The notes beneath the pieces were generated by a model. That model was not told where the DNA came from. It saw nothing but the letters and a program-made list of their open reading frames with translations, and ran no database searches. A program made the position numbers and the translations under genes. From contig QKWP01000505.1 in the NCBI GenBank assembly GCA_003550325.1, positions 125,554 through 189,553 on the forward strand: 64,000 nucleotides of DNA. Direction: 5' to 3'. Positions 9,813-21,398 of this stretch are shown here, in pieces. The stretch's first letter is position 1; every line of letters begins with the position of its first letter. The DNA is from Gigaspora rosea. Taxonomy: Eukaryota; Glomeromycota; Glomeromycetes; Diversisporales; Gigasporaceae.

Positions 9813-10943
9813 AAAGAAATTTTTTAAAAATGAAATATATTTAAAAAAAGTTTTTTTTAAAGATCCTAATAATTATGAAGCTATTGTAACCAATTCCTTC
9901 ACAATGTGGATTATTTTACTTTAAAATTAAAATTATAAATGAAGGAAAAAATGAGTAATATTAAATAATTATTTTATGTATTAAATCATTATTATAAATT
10001 TTTACTATCTCCTTGATTATTTAGTAATAGAATGATTGGAATAGAATTGAATACTGTACAAAATAACATAAGCAATTTTATACCTAGTAATAATAGACTA
10101 TTTTTTATTTAATTTTTATTATTACAATTTACATACAATATGATACTCTATATATATATTTTTTTTTCAGTTTAAATTTTTTTTTTATTTCTGTATTATT
10201 AATTATTAATAACTAATTTTTTTTTTTTGTACAGCATTTTTTTCGACTTTTGGTCTTTTTTCTTCATTATTTGTTGGAGTCACTGTATATTGGAGTCATC
10301 ACATATTGGTGTTGTCATTTTTTAGTATTGTTGCTTGTGATTTTGTTATGTTGTTCTACTCAATTTCTAACTGGTTTAAAAATAACCACTTTATTTTTAA
10401 TACTCAAGTATTCATATATATATTAACAATATAATTAATAATTTTTGCATTCCCTCTAAATAAATTTTGTTTTAAAAAAAAAAACAAATTTATGAATGCT
10501 GTCACTTCATCGCAAAAACGCTGTCACTTTATTGCAGAAACGATATCAAATTACTATGAAATGTCGCCAAATCACCAAGAATGCTATATAATTACAAGAA
10601 TCGCAAAAACCCACAATAACTCTATAAAAGAACAAAAAATGTATTAGTTAAGTTGTAACAAAGCTAACAAAAAAAAAAAGAAAAAATTACGTATCTTTAT
10701 AATAAATAAAAATCAAATAAAAAAAACTTATAATATAGTACTTTATTAAGATGATTTAAAATAGATCGTTAATGATCTATATTAGATCATAATCTTGTAA
10801 TTAGCACTATCGGTGCTATTTAAAAAAGTTAAAAATTTAAAAAAATAAGACAATATTTTTTAAAAAAAAATAAATAAATAAAGAAAAAATGCATTTTTAA
10901 AAATTAAAAAATAAAAATATTTAAATAACAAAAATGGATAAGT
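9813..10943. other. AT-rich spacer, no gene seen
   Basis: Homopolymer-rich sequence with only short frames. A GTATTGGAGTCATC-like direct repeat at 10,270-10,305 and GCTGTCACTT(C/T)AT(C/T)GCA at about 10,498 and 10,520 are minor repeats. No terminal repeats or RNA genes are recognised. Confidence 0.4.
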
Positions 10944-11428
10944 TTAATGCTTACCAGTGGTAAATTTCACCAATCCAATTAGAATTAAGGATCAGGTATA
11001 AGGGCGCTGACATTTATTAGGTAATATTTTAGAGGGTGGGAGGGTCAAGAAAAATCTTACTTTAGTTAAATTTGATTGGCCAAAATTCTATTTATAGATC
11101 TTACCTGGGGGTGGAGGGGTAAGCCCTTATAGTAAATGGATATTAGGTAATAAATGTTAGCGCTCTAATATGCAAAACAATTTTGTATAACAAAAATAAG
11201 AATTTTTTAAAAAATCGCTTCTAACTAAAAATTTTGTCTATGAAACTACTTTTTTTTATACAAAAAAAAAATTTCTTGTAAAATTTTGGTATAAACTATG
11301 CTCCTGCCCCATCCTAGTTCTCACCCTTATCCTAATATTAAAGAGATTTAATTTTTATTTGTTTTGTTACATATAATTATGTATAGATATGAATAATCAC
11401 TAGTGAATTTTACCACTAGTAAATGCTA
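10944..11428 (+). mobile_element. Core-module element with ACCAGTGGTAAATTTCACC ends
   Basis: Inverted ends AATGCTTACCAGTGGTAAAT and TTTTACCACTAGTAAATGCT pair over about 28 bp. The interior carries the shared core (AAAATTTTGTCTATGAAACT, AATTTTGGTATAAACTATGC, CACCCTTATCCTAATATT) found also at 13,130, 25,402, 39,959, 48,760 and 63,080. It is interrupted by the Tourist-like MITE at 11,002-11,165. No transposase frame. Confidence 0.65.
11002..11165. mobile_element. Tourist-like MITE, family 1 (TSD TAA)
   Basis: It runs from GGGCGCTGACATTTATTAGG to AGGTAATAAATGTTAGCGCTC between TAA repeats at 10,999-11,001 and 11,166-11,168. The empty site, ATCAGGTATAAC, is present at about 40,026 in another core-module element. 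A 3 bp TWA duplication with GGG-starting ends points to PIF/Harbinger, by analogy with known Tourist elements. Confidence 0.85.
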
Positions 11429-11583
11429 AATTAATTCAACAAAAAAAATTAAAATTAAAAAAATAAAAAAAATAAAAAATTATGTTATAAAAAAAAAATA
11501 AAAAAATAAATTTGGTATATAAAAATATATATATATATATATAAATTAAATTCATTTATAAAAAAAACATGGGCGTTATTTTA

Positions 11584-12983
11584 TGGTGACCCATCGCCAT
11601 GGCGACCCCATGATCGACTAATCGAATTTGATCACGTGCATCACGTGCAGACATGAGCATGTGATGCACATGATCAAATTCGATTGGTCGATCATATACA
11701 CTTAAAAAAAATTATATTGTAGAAACCGGGTTTAACATATAAAAAATAACCTGGTATTTAAAGGTAATTTTTTTTTTTAATTAATTTATCGGGGGTTTTT
11801 TTATTTAATTTAACTTTTTTTTTTTAATTTAACGTTTTTTTTTTTAGAAGAAAACAGGACGAACGGTTTTTTTTTTATTTAACTTATCAGTTTTTATTTA
11901 ATTTATTTAATTTAATCTTTTTTTTTATTAATTTATTTAATTTATCAATTTTTTTTTTTTTAGAACTAAGAAAACGGAACGAAGATGACAAGAAAACGAG
12001 ACGAGAACGGTGGATAAAAACAAGAAAGAAAACGGAATGGGAATAGCAAAAAAACGGGACAAGAACCTAAAGAACAAAACAAAAACGACAAAGAAAAAAA
12101 CCTACTAAAAGCACACCCAACCCACGATGACATCTATAGGACTAAAGAAAACTGCACTACTCACGGCATCGTCAAGACTACGCGAAACCCATAAAATCAA
12201 CGACGAAAGGCAAAGAGCAACACCAACAGCCCAGCCCAAATCCTAATGACGACTCCAATGACGACTCTGACGACAATTCCAACTATGGTGCCAGCAACGA
12301 TTCCAAAGATTGAAAAAAAAAGTGTTAAAAAAATATAAAAAACCATAACATAAAAAAATAACCACAAATGAAAAAAAAAATCCTGAACCTGGCGACAAAA
12401 AAATACCCTAAACTGTAAAAGAACGAAACCACCGACGAAAGAAGCTAAACCCGTGAAAAAAAGAGCAAGTTAATAAACAGAAAAAAAAAAAAAAAAAAAA
12501 AAGAGAAACCTTACCGGAGTCGTTTTGTTGACAATTTGTTCTGTCGAAACTCCTAAGACTGTCTTGAGTGCACAGTTGAACCATCAACAACGGCCCAGAA
12601 AACTACGACCCAAGTTAATACAAGAGAAAAAAAAAAAACACGTTAATACAAGAACGACACGAGAGAAAAAAAATAGAAAAAACTACTTACTGAACCATGC
12701 ACTAATGACGACACCAATGACAACACCAACAGCGATACGACACCAACGACGATACAACACCAATGACGACACCAGTAACGAATCCGAAAGGCAACAAGCT
12801 AAAAAAAAAAATTAGTAAGTGGAAAGCGGCGAAAGGTAAGCGGAAAGCGAAAGTGAAAGTGAAACAACAAAACACAATAAAAAAAAAATTTGATTATCAT
12901 GGTGCACGAAAAAAAATTTTATATATGATCGCAATCACGAATATGATTGGCTGATCATAGGGGTCGCTGTGCGATGGGTCTCT
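11584..12983. mobile_element. Transposon derivative M1 with repeat-rich cargo
   Basis: Ends TGGTGACCCATCGCCATGGC and GGGGTCGCTGTGCGATGGGT form an inverted repeat of about 50 bp (roughly three-quarters identity) that extends inward through GATCGACTAATCGAATTTGA and its partner near 12,945. The interior (11,980-12,880) is much richer in G and C than its flanks. It repeats AATGACGAC(T/A)CC, ACGACACCAACGA and AACGGGACGAG-type units. A 96-residue frame at 12,525-12,815 is basic and low complexity and is not called a gene. Relatives lie at 14,580-14,995 and 51,440-52,410. Confidence 0.6.
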
Positions 12984-13129
12984 ATTTTATTTTTGCCAAA
13001 AAACATTATAAAAAATAATAAAAAAAATAAAAATAAAAAAAATTAAAAATAAAAAAAAATAAAAAATAAAAAATAAATAAAAAATAAATAAAAAATAAAA
13101 AAAATAAAAAAAAAAGAATTTTACTAACT

Positions 13130-13432
13130 ATAACCGGCAGTGGTCATCACCAGTGTGTAATTAACCAATAAATTTGCAGGATCAGGTGTAACGTTCAAAT
13201 CAGTTGTGTAACAAAAATAAAGATTTTTTTTTAAAAAAATGCTAATATCTCAAGAATTCATCTATGAAACTACCTTTGACATTCTAACAAAAAAAATTCC
13301 TTGCTAAATTTTGTATATATTAGACACCCTGCTAAAATCCCAGGCCTCACCCTAACCTTAAAGTAAATGAAATGAACTTTTTTTTGTTTTATCGTTATTG
13401 GTTAATTACCGGTGATGATCACTGCCGGTTAT
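13130..13432 (+). mobile_element. Core-module MITE with ATAACCGGCAGTGGTCATCACC ends
   Basis: The 22 bp inverted ends differ at one position (the right end reads GGTGATGATCACTGCCGGTT then AT). The interior contains the shared core in diverged form (ATGAAACTACCTTTGACATT, TTCCTTGCTAAATTTTG, CTCACCCTAACCTTAA). Flanks are A-rich simple sequence, so a TSD cannot be read. Confidence 0.75.
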
Positions 13433-14579
13433 TTGTAGTTAAATTCAAAAAAAAAATAAAAAATAAAAAAAAATAAAAATAAAAAAATAATAAAAAAATA
13501 ATAAAAAAAATAAAAAATAAAATAAAATAATAAATAAATAATAAATAAATACATTAATAATAAAAATGATAAAAAAAATTAAAAAATAAAAGAAACTTAA
13601 TAAAATTAAAAAAAACTAATAAAATTAAAAAATAATAAAAAATAAAAATATTATCCTCATTTTAGTACCAAAAAAAAAAATAAAAATAAAAATATTATTA
13701 ATAAAAAAGAATACATAGAATATATATATACACATATATGCAATATAGTAGGAATAAAAAAATTTTTAATTATTTTTTATTATAAGAATAACTAGAATTT
13801 TACTTTTTATTCCTACTATTGTTTTTTTATTGTTATTTCGAATTTTAAAAAATAATCAAAAAAATAATTAAAAAAATAATTAAAAAAACTAAAAATTTAA
13901 AAAAATAAAAGTAAATAAAAAAATATGCTTTTTTACTTTATTTATTTATTATGTTTTTGTTTATTGTTTTTCGCCTTGTTTTTTTACTAGCAAGTAAATA
14001 GTTATAATTTTAAAAATGATTACAAATTATGCCTTTTAAATATTTGTACAAATTTTTTGCAAAAAAATTTGCAAAGAACTTTAAAAATCTAAATTTTGAA
14101 AATTGTTTCAATTTTTTAAACAAGATTCTGCGCTTAATAAATAAATTCAAAAATTACAAATTATTTATGTTTTTAGTTTCAATTTTACAATATAAATTAT
14201 AAATTTTAACGCTTCAGACTATACATGTGGATGAAATTATTTTGGGTTCTAAAACCCAAAATTAAAGTTTGAAGATGAAATTGTTTTTGATCTATTACTT
14301 GAAAGATGAAATTATTTGATCCTTTTTTTGAATAGACGAAATTATAAGGAACATATCTATATAAATTTTATTTGCTCTTCTTTATAAAAAATTTTAATTT
14401 TCTCTAATAAAGACGAAATAGGCCTTTTTCAAAAATCAATTTCGGTAGCATCACTACTCCAAATTTATACCGGTTCCCGGTTCCTAGTTTTATATATTTT
14501 TTTTATAAATTTATATATAACAAAAAACTCAGTTATAAATAGTGTAACAAGTCAGTTAACTATTATTAAGCTACTTGAA
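13433..14579. other. A-rich simple sequence and spacer
   Basis: 13,440-13,720 is (AATAAAAA)n-like simple sequence. An inverted repeat, TAGTAGGAATAAAAA (13,746) with TTTTTATTCCTACTA (13,804), forms a hairpin. 13,950-14,579 is AT-rich with ACGAAATTAT-type short repeats at 14,225-14,345. No gene is seen. Confidence 0.45.
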
Positions 14580-14995
14580 TTGTATGACTTTGTAGCCTCT
14601 AATCCAAGGCTTCAATAATAGATGGCTCTAATGATGATAACTCCAATAACAACTCCAAAACTTCAATGATAGCTTCAAGACTTCAATAATAGCTCCAACA
14701 ATGACTCCAAGGCTTCATAATAGTTCCAACAATGACTTTAATAATAGCTCCAATAATGACTCCTAAAAAAAAGAGAAAAAAAAAAAGCTGTTATTAAAAA
14801 AAATCAAAATAAAAAAAACAAGTACAAAAAAAAAATAACAATGATTATAGTATGATTATTAAAAGAATAATTATTATTTATACATGATTGCTATTAAAAG
14901 AATAATTATTATTTATACATGATTGCTGATCTTAAAAATGATTGGCTAATTATATAGGATCGCTATAATAATGTGTTGCTATTTATAATTTTCTT
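14580..14995. mobile_element. Transposon derivative M2, decayed relative of M1
   Basis: The right end (GATTGGCTAATTATATAGGA then TCGCTATAATAATGTGTTGC) aligns with the M1 right end. The interior has a CTTCAATAATAGCTCCAACA / ATGACTCCAAGG minisatellite (14,600-14,765) like the ACTCCAATGACGAC units of M1, and a perfect 37 bp direct repeat at 14,853-14,889 and 14,890-14,926. The left end is not defined. Confidence 0.45.
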
Positions 14996-15164
14996 TTTTA
15001 AAATTAAAATTTATTTAATATTTAATAAATATTCGGTGAATATTCAAATATTCATTCAAAATTTTTGAATGAATATTCAAATACTAAAAATTTGAATGAA
15101 TAAATTTAAATGTTTATTTTTTGAATAAGTCAGACCTCTATATGTATCACCAAGTAAATTTCTT

Positions 15165-15800
15165 TAATATTAAATAACTTTTGATTTACTAGCCTGTTTT
15201 GAATGATTTAATTGCCAAAATATAGCAAGTTCAAAATTGTTAAATTCTAATTATTGATTTTTATATATAAACCAATTTGATTAAATAATTATTAATGTTT
15301 ATCAATTTTGGAATTCTGTAATTAGAATTTAATGATTTTGGGCTTGCTAAAATTATTTTATTAAAATGAATATTTTGGTAATTAAATAATTCAAAACAAG
15401 CTAGTAGATCAAAAGTTATTTAATATTATTAAAGAAATTTAGGGATATGCCATTTATTACATAATTTTTACTATGGATACATGATCAGAGGTAGTGATCA
15501 CGTCTATATTATATTAATTATTCAGAATTAGATAAAATAATCACACCATACGTGGGTAAAGGTGGCTACTAAGTAAAAAATATTACGTAATAAATGGCAC
15601 ACCCTTACTAGATAATGAACTATCTTGAGATTTTGTAATTGGATTTTAATAATTTTGGTCTTGTTAAATTATTAGTAAATCATCTCATTAAGATAAACAT
15701 TTTGGTAGTTAAATCATTTAAAATAGAACAGTAAATCAAAAATTATTATTAATTCCAAAAATTAGAACATATATAATAATTTGTAATAGCAATTATAATG
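15165..15800. repeat. Fold-back motif copies, interrupted
   Basis: Copies of the recurrent motif lie at about 15,170-15,245 (minus), 15,310-15,425 (plus) and 15,630-15,745 (plus). The first two form a palindrome, and the Tourist-like MITE at 15,442-15,604 separates the second from the third. This resembles the interior of the GGGGCTTCCAGAAAT family, but no terminal repeats are seen. Confidence 0.55.
15442..15604. mobile_element. Tourist-like MITE, family 2 (TSD TTA)
   Basis: Ends GGGATATGCCATTTATTACA and CGTAATAAATGGCACACCC lie between TTA repeats at 15,439-15,441 and 15,605-15,607. The interior shares GGATACATGATCAGAGGTAG- and GTGGGTAAAGGTGGCTACT-like blocks with the copies at 39,563 and 53,469. 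Confidence 0.85.
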
Positions 15801-15818
15801 TATATATAAATTATAGTA

Positions 15819-16123
15819 CAGTGAACCCTCTATAAGTGCACCCTCTATAAGTGTACACACTTTCTAAATGCATGCTTAAATTTGGGCCAAATATATAAAT
15901 AACCTCTATAAATGCACTTTTTCTTATTGTTTTCTAAGTGCACATTAGGGTTCCGCAATCTTCAAATATTTGAATCAAATATTTGATCAAATTCAAATTT
16001 GGATCAATTTGATTTGATCAAATTCAAATTGATCCAATATTTGATTTGATTTGAATTTGAGGAACCCTAGTGCACATCATTAAAGTTTGGTCCTGAGAGT
16101 ATGCACTTATAGAAGGTTCACTG
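15819..16123. mobile_element. pogo/Tigger-like MITE (TA target)
   Basis: Inverted ends CAGTGAACCCTCTATAAGTG and ACTTATAGAAGGTTCACTG are flanked by TA at 15,817-15,818 and 16,124-16,125. Internal CCTCTATAAGTG and CCTCTATAAATGCAC motifs repeat the end. CAGTG ends plus TA duplication fit the Tc1/mariner superfamily, pogo-like group; this is inferred from end sequence only. It contains the insertion at 15,946-16,069. Confidence 0.8.
15946..16069. mobile_element. 124 bp hAT-like MITE nested in the pogo-like MITE
   Basis: Ends TAGGGTTCCGCAATCTTCAA and TTGAATTTGAGGAACCCTA are flanked by perfect 8 bp repeats GTGCACAT at 15,938-15,945 and 16,070-16,077. The interior is built almost entirely of TTTGAAT, TTTGATC and AATTTGATC words in both orientations. 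Removing it restores a continuous pogo-like interior. Confidence 0.85.
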
Positions 16124-16561
16124 TACAAGAAATAAAATTGAGTTTCAAACAAACAATACTATGTATTTACCTAGTAATATTTTTTTAAAGTTTTTTTTTT
16201 TGTTTTGCTTATGATTATTAGACTTTATTTATTTGTTAATATTATTTTTGTTAGATCTGATATACTTTTTTTTTTATTTAGAATTTTAGAACCAAGTTTA
16301 TTAATTTATTATTTTTGTTGCTATTTGAACTTGAACTTACAATCTTCTAAAAAAAACCTAAAAGCATTACTACTATGCTATTAATTTGAAGTTATATAAT
16401 ATTTAATTTTATAATCTAATTAATTGGTTAAATAAATATATAAACTAAATTATATAAATTTATAATTTATCTGAAGGTTTTTCTTAAAAGTTTCTTAAAA
16501 AATAAAATAAAATAAATTTATATTTTAAATTAAATTTAATTAAATTAAATTTAATTAAACT
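16124..16561. other. AT-rich spacer before the gap
   Basis: No gene or terminal repeat is recognised. The stretch becomes TTAAATT-repetitive from about 16,500 up to the gap. Confidence 0.4.
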
Positions 16562-17548
16562 NNNNNNNNNNNNNNNNNNNNNNNNNNNNNNNNNNNNNNN
16601 NNNNNNNNNNNNNNNNNNNNNNNNNNNNNNNNNNNNNNNNNNNNNNNNNNNNNNNNNNNNNNNNNNNNNNNNNNNNNNNNNNNNNNNNNNNNNNNNNNNN
16701 NNNNNNNNNNNNNNNNNNNNNNNNNNNNNNNNNNNNNNNNNNNNNNNNNNNNNNNNNNNNNNNNNNNNNNNNNNNNNNNNNNNNNNNNNNNNNNNNNNNN
16801 NNNNNNNNNNNNNNNNNNNNNNNNNNNNNNNNNNNNNNNNNNNNNNNNNNNNNNNNNNNNNNNNNNNNNNNNNNNNNNNNNNNNNNNNNNNNNNNNNNNN
16901 NNNNNNNNNNNNNNNNNNNNNNNNNNNNNNNNNNNNNNNNNNNNNNNNNNNNNNNNNNNNNNNNNNNNNNNNNNNNNNNNNNNNNNNNNNNNNNNNNNNN
17001 NNNNNNNNNNNNNNNNNNNNNNNNNNNNNNNNNNNNNNNNNNNNNNNNNNNNNNNNNNNNNNNNNNNNNNNNNNNNNNNNNNNNNNNNNNNNNNNNNNNN
17101 NNNNNNNNNNNNNNNNNNNNNNNNNNNNNNNNNNNNNNNNNNNNNNNNNNNNNNNNNNNNNNNNNNNNNNNNNNNNNNNNNNNNNNNNNNNNNNNNNNNN
17201 NNNNNNNNNNNNNNNNNNNNNNNNNNNNNNNNNNNNNNNNNNNNNNNNNNNNNNNNNNNNNNNNNNNNNNNNNNNNNNNNNNNNNNNNNNNNNNNNNNNN
17301 NNNNNNNNNNNNNNNNNNNNNNNNNNNNNNNNNNNNNNNNNNNNNNNNNNNNNNNNNNNNNNNNNNNNNNNNNNNNNNNNNNNNNNNNNNNNNNNNNNNN
17401 NNNNNNNNNNNNNNNNNNNNNNNNNNNNNNNNNNNNNNNNNNNNNNNNNNNNNNNNNNNNNNNNNNNNNNNNNNNNNNNNNNNNNNNNNNNNNNNNNNNN
17501 NNNNNNNNNNNNNNNNNNNNNNNNNNNNNNNNNNNNNNNNNNNNNNNN
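16562..17548. other. Assembly gap of 987 N
   Basis: Unresolved sequence. The right edge is a T homopolymer (17,549-17,562). The phosphatase coding region ends 177 bp beyond it, so the missing sequence lies downstream of that gene. Confidence 0.95.
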
Positions 17549-17724
17549 TTTTTTTTTTTTTTTCTTTTTTTTTCTACACTGTTAAGTAAGCGCAAATTCT
17601 AAAGCGCAAAGTATAAACATATTTTACAAATAAAATCTTAGTGATTAATTATAATTATTACGTCAAGAGACAATCCTATTCTTCCATAATTTTCTAATGT
17701 TCATATCACATAATGACTCCTGTA

Positions 17725-18750
17725 TTAAATCGCACCAACAACTTTAAATAAAATAGCTTCATAACAAAATACGAACTGTCTAAGAGTTTGTACCATGCTC
17801 AAACGTTGTTCACGAAACTGGGAAATAGTGGCCTGAATAACATCCTTGTTCGTATCCAAGTTACCAGCATTAAGCACAGTTAGAACAGAGTCAATAGTAC
17901 AGAAAGCACCAGTGCGACCACATCCGGCCGAACAATGTACAATCATTGGACCAATCTCCTGTGAAGACTCACATTGCATAGAAGCATCATGTTGAGCGCC
18001 GTTAGCAGATTCTATTAAGTTAAGGATATGGCATGGCGAATCGGGAATACCGAAATCCGGCCAGCCAAGAAAATGCAATTGAGTTATTTCACGAGCCGGA
18101 ATTTCAGGGTGATTTTTATGAGCAAGACTGAATTTACGGATTACAATGCTATCTATTGAACCACTCGAATTACTAATAGGGGAAGTTTCTGATATAAAAG
18201 TAAGTTCAAGAGATCCGAAATTACATGGGGCCATATGTTCAGTCCAATAACGATGACAAAGAATCTATTTTTTGTTTTAAAAAAAAAAAAAAATAATGAT
18301 AATATTGTTATTAAAAAAAAAAAAAGCTCTAAGGATAAGATCAATAATATTAATAAATTTAACATTATTAATGCATACCCTTCCAGCCTCTTGTTCTTTC
18401 GTCAACATCACAATAACGCGAGAATTTTGTTCCCAAACCACTTTCCAAAAATCAGTACAAGTGGCAGGTAAAGGACCTTGTGTAGCGATATAACGTTTAT
18501 TACATCCAGCAGCTTGAACAAAGCTCGCGTTTACATAGTCGCAATCACCCTCATTGCATTCATTAATTTTTACGCGGGCGTGATCATAAGGCCAAATATT
18601 GTTGTACCTATTTTTAGAACCTTTTTCTATACCAGCAGATATGCTAAAAGGACAATCAGGAGTTGACTGATTTCCATGAAGAAGCATGAGAGATTGTAAT
18701 CTCCTTTGTTCAGCACGCTCAATTTCCTACAAAGAAAAAAAAATGAGAAA

Positions 18751-18781
<31 letters not shown>

Positions 18782-20758
18782 TTGACATATTAAAAAGTAT
18801 AGTTTACTTGAAAATTTTCGGCCAATTTCATTTCACCACTTTCGCCAAGAACATCACGCAAAAAGCCTGGTAATTTCGAAAGATCAGCATTATCTGGAAC
18901 ACGAACAGGGATAGTTTCTGTAATTCCACAACTTAATTCGAGATTTTGTCGAATATTTGAAAAAAAAGGATTTACACCAGCGAATTCAATAATAGGGGTT
19001 GGACAAGTAAAAGGACCAAGTTTATTACGAGTATTTTTAGCAGAAGAAGGAAGTGCACCATTCTTAATAGTCTTTTCACATAAATCCGCGTATTTTTCAG
19101 AAAAGGTCATAAAGCCACCTAGAATATATATATATTTATTTTAAAGAAAAACGAAAGAAAAAAAAAAAAAAAGTAAAAGAGAATCACAATTACAAAAATT
19201 ATAATAATTTAGAATTAATTAAAGTAATTAGAATAATTAGGTAATTAAGGTAATTAAAGTAATTAGAGTAATTAAAATGGAAAATAATTGAAATGATTGG
19301 AGTAATTAGAATAATTAGATGATTAGAATGATCGGATGATTAGAATAATTAAAATAATTAAAATAATTAAAATAATTAGAATGATTAGAAATGATTAGAA
19401 TAATTGGAATAGTTAGAATAATTGGAGTAGTAGAATAATTGGAATAGTTAGAATAATTAAAAGGATTAAAACAATTAGAATGGTTAGAATAATTGGATAA
19501 TTAGAATAATTAGAATAATTAAAAGAATTAAAAGAATTAAAATAATTAGAATGATTAGAATAATTAAAAGTATTAAAATAATTAGAATGATTAGAATAAT
19601 TAAAAGTATTAAAATAATTAGAATGGATAGAATAATTAAAATAATTAAAATAATTAGAATGGTTAGAATAATTAAAATAATTAAAATGGTTAAAATAATT
19701 AAAAGGATTAAAATAATTAAAATAATTAAAATGGTTAGAATAATTAAAAGAATTAAAATAATTAGAATGGTTAGAATAATTAAAAGGATTAAAATAATAA
19801 ATAATTAGAATAATTGAACTAATAGAATAAACACAAATAACCATAGTAAATTAAAAATATCAAATAAAGTTTATAACAAAGTACCTTTTAAGAAACCAAT
19901 CTTTGCCTTTATATTTGAAGAATGAAATTTCTTACATAAATTAACTATTGGACACTCATCCATTAAAGAACCAGAATTATTATCATATAATACGATATTT
20001 TCATAATTTGCCCAATCTTTCAAAATATCACGATCAGAATCGCAAACACTGACAATATTTTCAAGAACTTTATCAGCAGTAGAACATCTTCGCAATAATA
20101 AAGAACTAGGAGTGCCAATGTTTATAGAAGTCTTAATCCTTTCAGTTATGAAATTAAATGGCCTTAGATCAAGTAATAAAATATTTTTAGAAACAGAAGC
20201 TTCGGATGATAGTTTGAGATTTATCATATCAGCAACATTATCAATGGAATACTCTTCTAAAGGACAAGAGATAGGAGTGAAAGGTTTTCCAGATGGTAAC
20301 GAAATAGGTTTTTTATTAGAAGGAGCTTTTGTTGTTTGTCGACGTACAGGAGGTAATTTCGGAACAAAAGTATTATTTGCAGCCCAACCATCTTGGAATT
20401 TCCTGAACGAAGGATATCCAGGAGTCATTAATGGAGAAAATTGGGCATCGGAATTATTGGAAGGAGTATTAATACTATTGCGAGCTATGTTGACATTACG
20501 GCCATGTTGATTAGGTATTTGCTCAAAAAAAGGTGTTGGTAAAGGCTCACATTCATAAAATGGAGTTTGAGTTGGAGATTGTTGTTTCAAAGCATCGAAG
20601 TAAGGAGTTTGTGCCGGGGTAGAGTTTGGATTTAAGTCAAAATAGCCAGGCGAAGCATCAGAAGGTGTAGGCATAAACGAACCAGGCATATGAATATTAA
20701 AATACGAAGACTGATCGTTTGGTACTTCGAATTTTGGAGAATTACAAACAATGCTCAT
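17725..20758 (-). CDS. Protein tyrosine phosphatase with rhodanese-like CH2 domain (MAPK phosphatase type)
   Basis: Predicted 690-residue non-receptor tyrosine phosphatase. Exons: 20,758-19,885, 19,118-18,808, 18,726-18,379 and 18,264-17,725 (stop TAA). Introns start GTACTT, GTAAAC and GTATGC and end TAG; phases are 1, 0, 0. Residues 1-160 are a Pro/Ser/Thr/Asn-rich disordered tail with repeated TP(Y/F)F. Residues 162-300 are rhodanese-like: LLLDLRP is present, but the loop after IVLYD lacks the catalytic Cys. LLLRR (220-224) sits where MAPK phosphatases carry a kinase-docking basic pair. Residues about 396-690 are the catalytic domain: KNRYNNIWPYDHARV (433-447), WPDFGIPD (579-586, general acid D581), HCSAGCGRTGAF (nucleophile C622, R628) and the Q-loop Q670. 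Family knowledge (S. pombe Pyp1/Pyp2, yeast Ptp2/Ptp3) suggests it dephosphorylates stress MAPKs; that substrate is inferred. Intron 1 (766 bp) is unusually long. The start is the only in-frame ATG before the conserved regions. Confidence 0.93.
19119..19884 (-). other. Intron 1 of the phosphatase gene
   Basis: 766 bp, against 81 and 114 bp for the other two introns. Donor G|GTACTTTG and acceptor ATTCTAG|GT rejoin a split glycine codon to give LKGGFMTF, which continues the rhodanese fold, so no further exon is needed inside. Most of the excess length is the minisatellite at 19,200-19,845. Confidence 0.85.
19200..19845. repeat. ATTAGAATAATTAAAA minisatellite inside intron 1
   Basis: About 645 bp of imperfect units built from ATTAGAATGATTAGAA, TAATTAAAAG and AATAATTAGAATGGTTAG. 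Unit length varies in steps of 5-6 bp and regularity increases towards 19,550-19,800. Because the larger units are multiples of three, long frames open on both strands (plus IIRMVRIIKRIK-like, minus YFNYSNHSNYFN-like); these are not genes. Units are T-free for long runs on one strand, giving strand asymmetry. Confidence 0.9.
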
Positions 20759-21362
20759 TTCTTTTGTTGAAACAACTTTTGGAATTTTTCTTTGTTGTGT
20801 TTGAGCGATAATTAAAAACGCAAATAAAAAACTATTTGCGTTAAAAGAAAAGAGGAAGAATTTAAAAGATGGATTGTCACAGGCCTCTTTGACAATGAAA
20901 TTGGATACAGAAAAAGTTAACGTGCAGAATAATCGTAAAGAAGAATGATAAAAAAGGGACTAGACGAGTTTATCAAAGTTTTATTTTGCAATTTTTTATT
21001 TTTTTTTTTAAAAAAAAGCGACTATTGGTCCGAATTCGGAAGATGATTACTTTTTCTTGATATATACAGCAAACAAGTAGAAACAAAAAAAAAAAAAAAA
21101 CTAGGGAATGCAAATTCGAGAGAATTATTTGAATTAATTTATATATTTTACTGTTCAAATTCGAATTATTAATGATCTTTTAATCAAAAATGATGAGAAA
21201 CTAGGATATCGTCACTATTTGTAAACATGAATATATGAAATGTATGTAATTAATATATAAGTTATGCAAAGGAACCTCTTCGATTAAAAGTTGATTTTCG
21301 AAGAGGCGAAGGATAAAAAAAATTATCTCTGTGTTTTTAATTAAAAGTTATATATTCTGGGT

Positions 21363-21398
<36 letters not shown>

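Noticed and set aside
12525..12954. Basic frames of 96 and 63 residues
   Set aside because: Low-complexity cargo of the M1 transposon derivative; not supported by splice structure or conservation.
16555..17595. 346-residue minus-strand frame
   Set aside because: It consists of the N gap translated as X; no evidence.
19413..19844. 143-residue minus frame and 85-residue plus frame
   Set aside because: Both are translations of the intron 1 minisatellite; the splice sites on either side rejoin a conserved domain.
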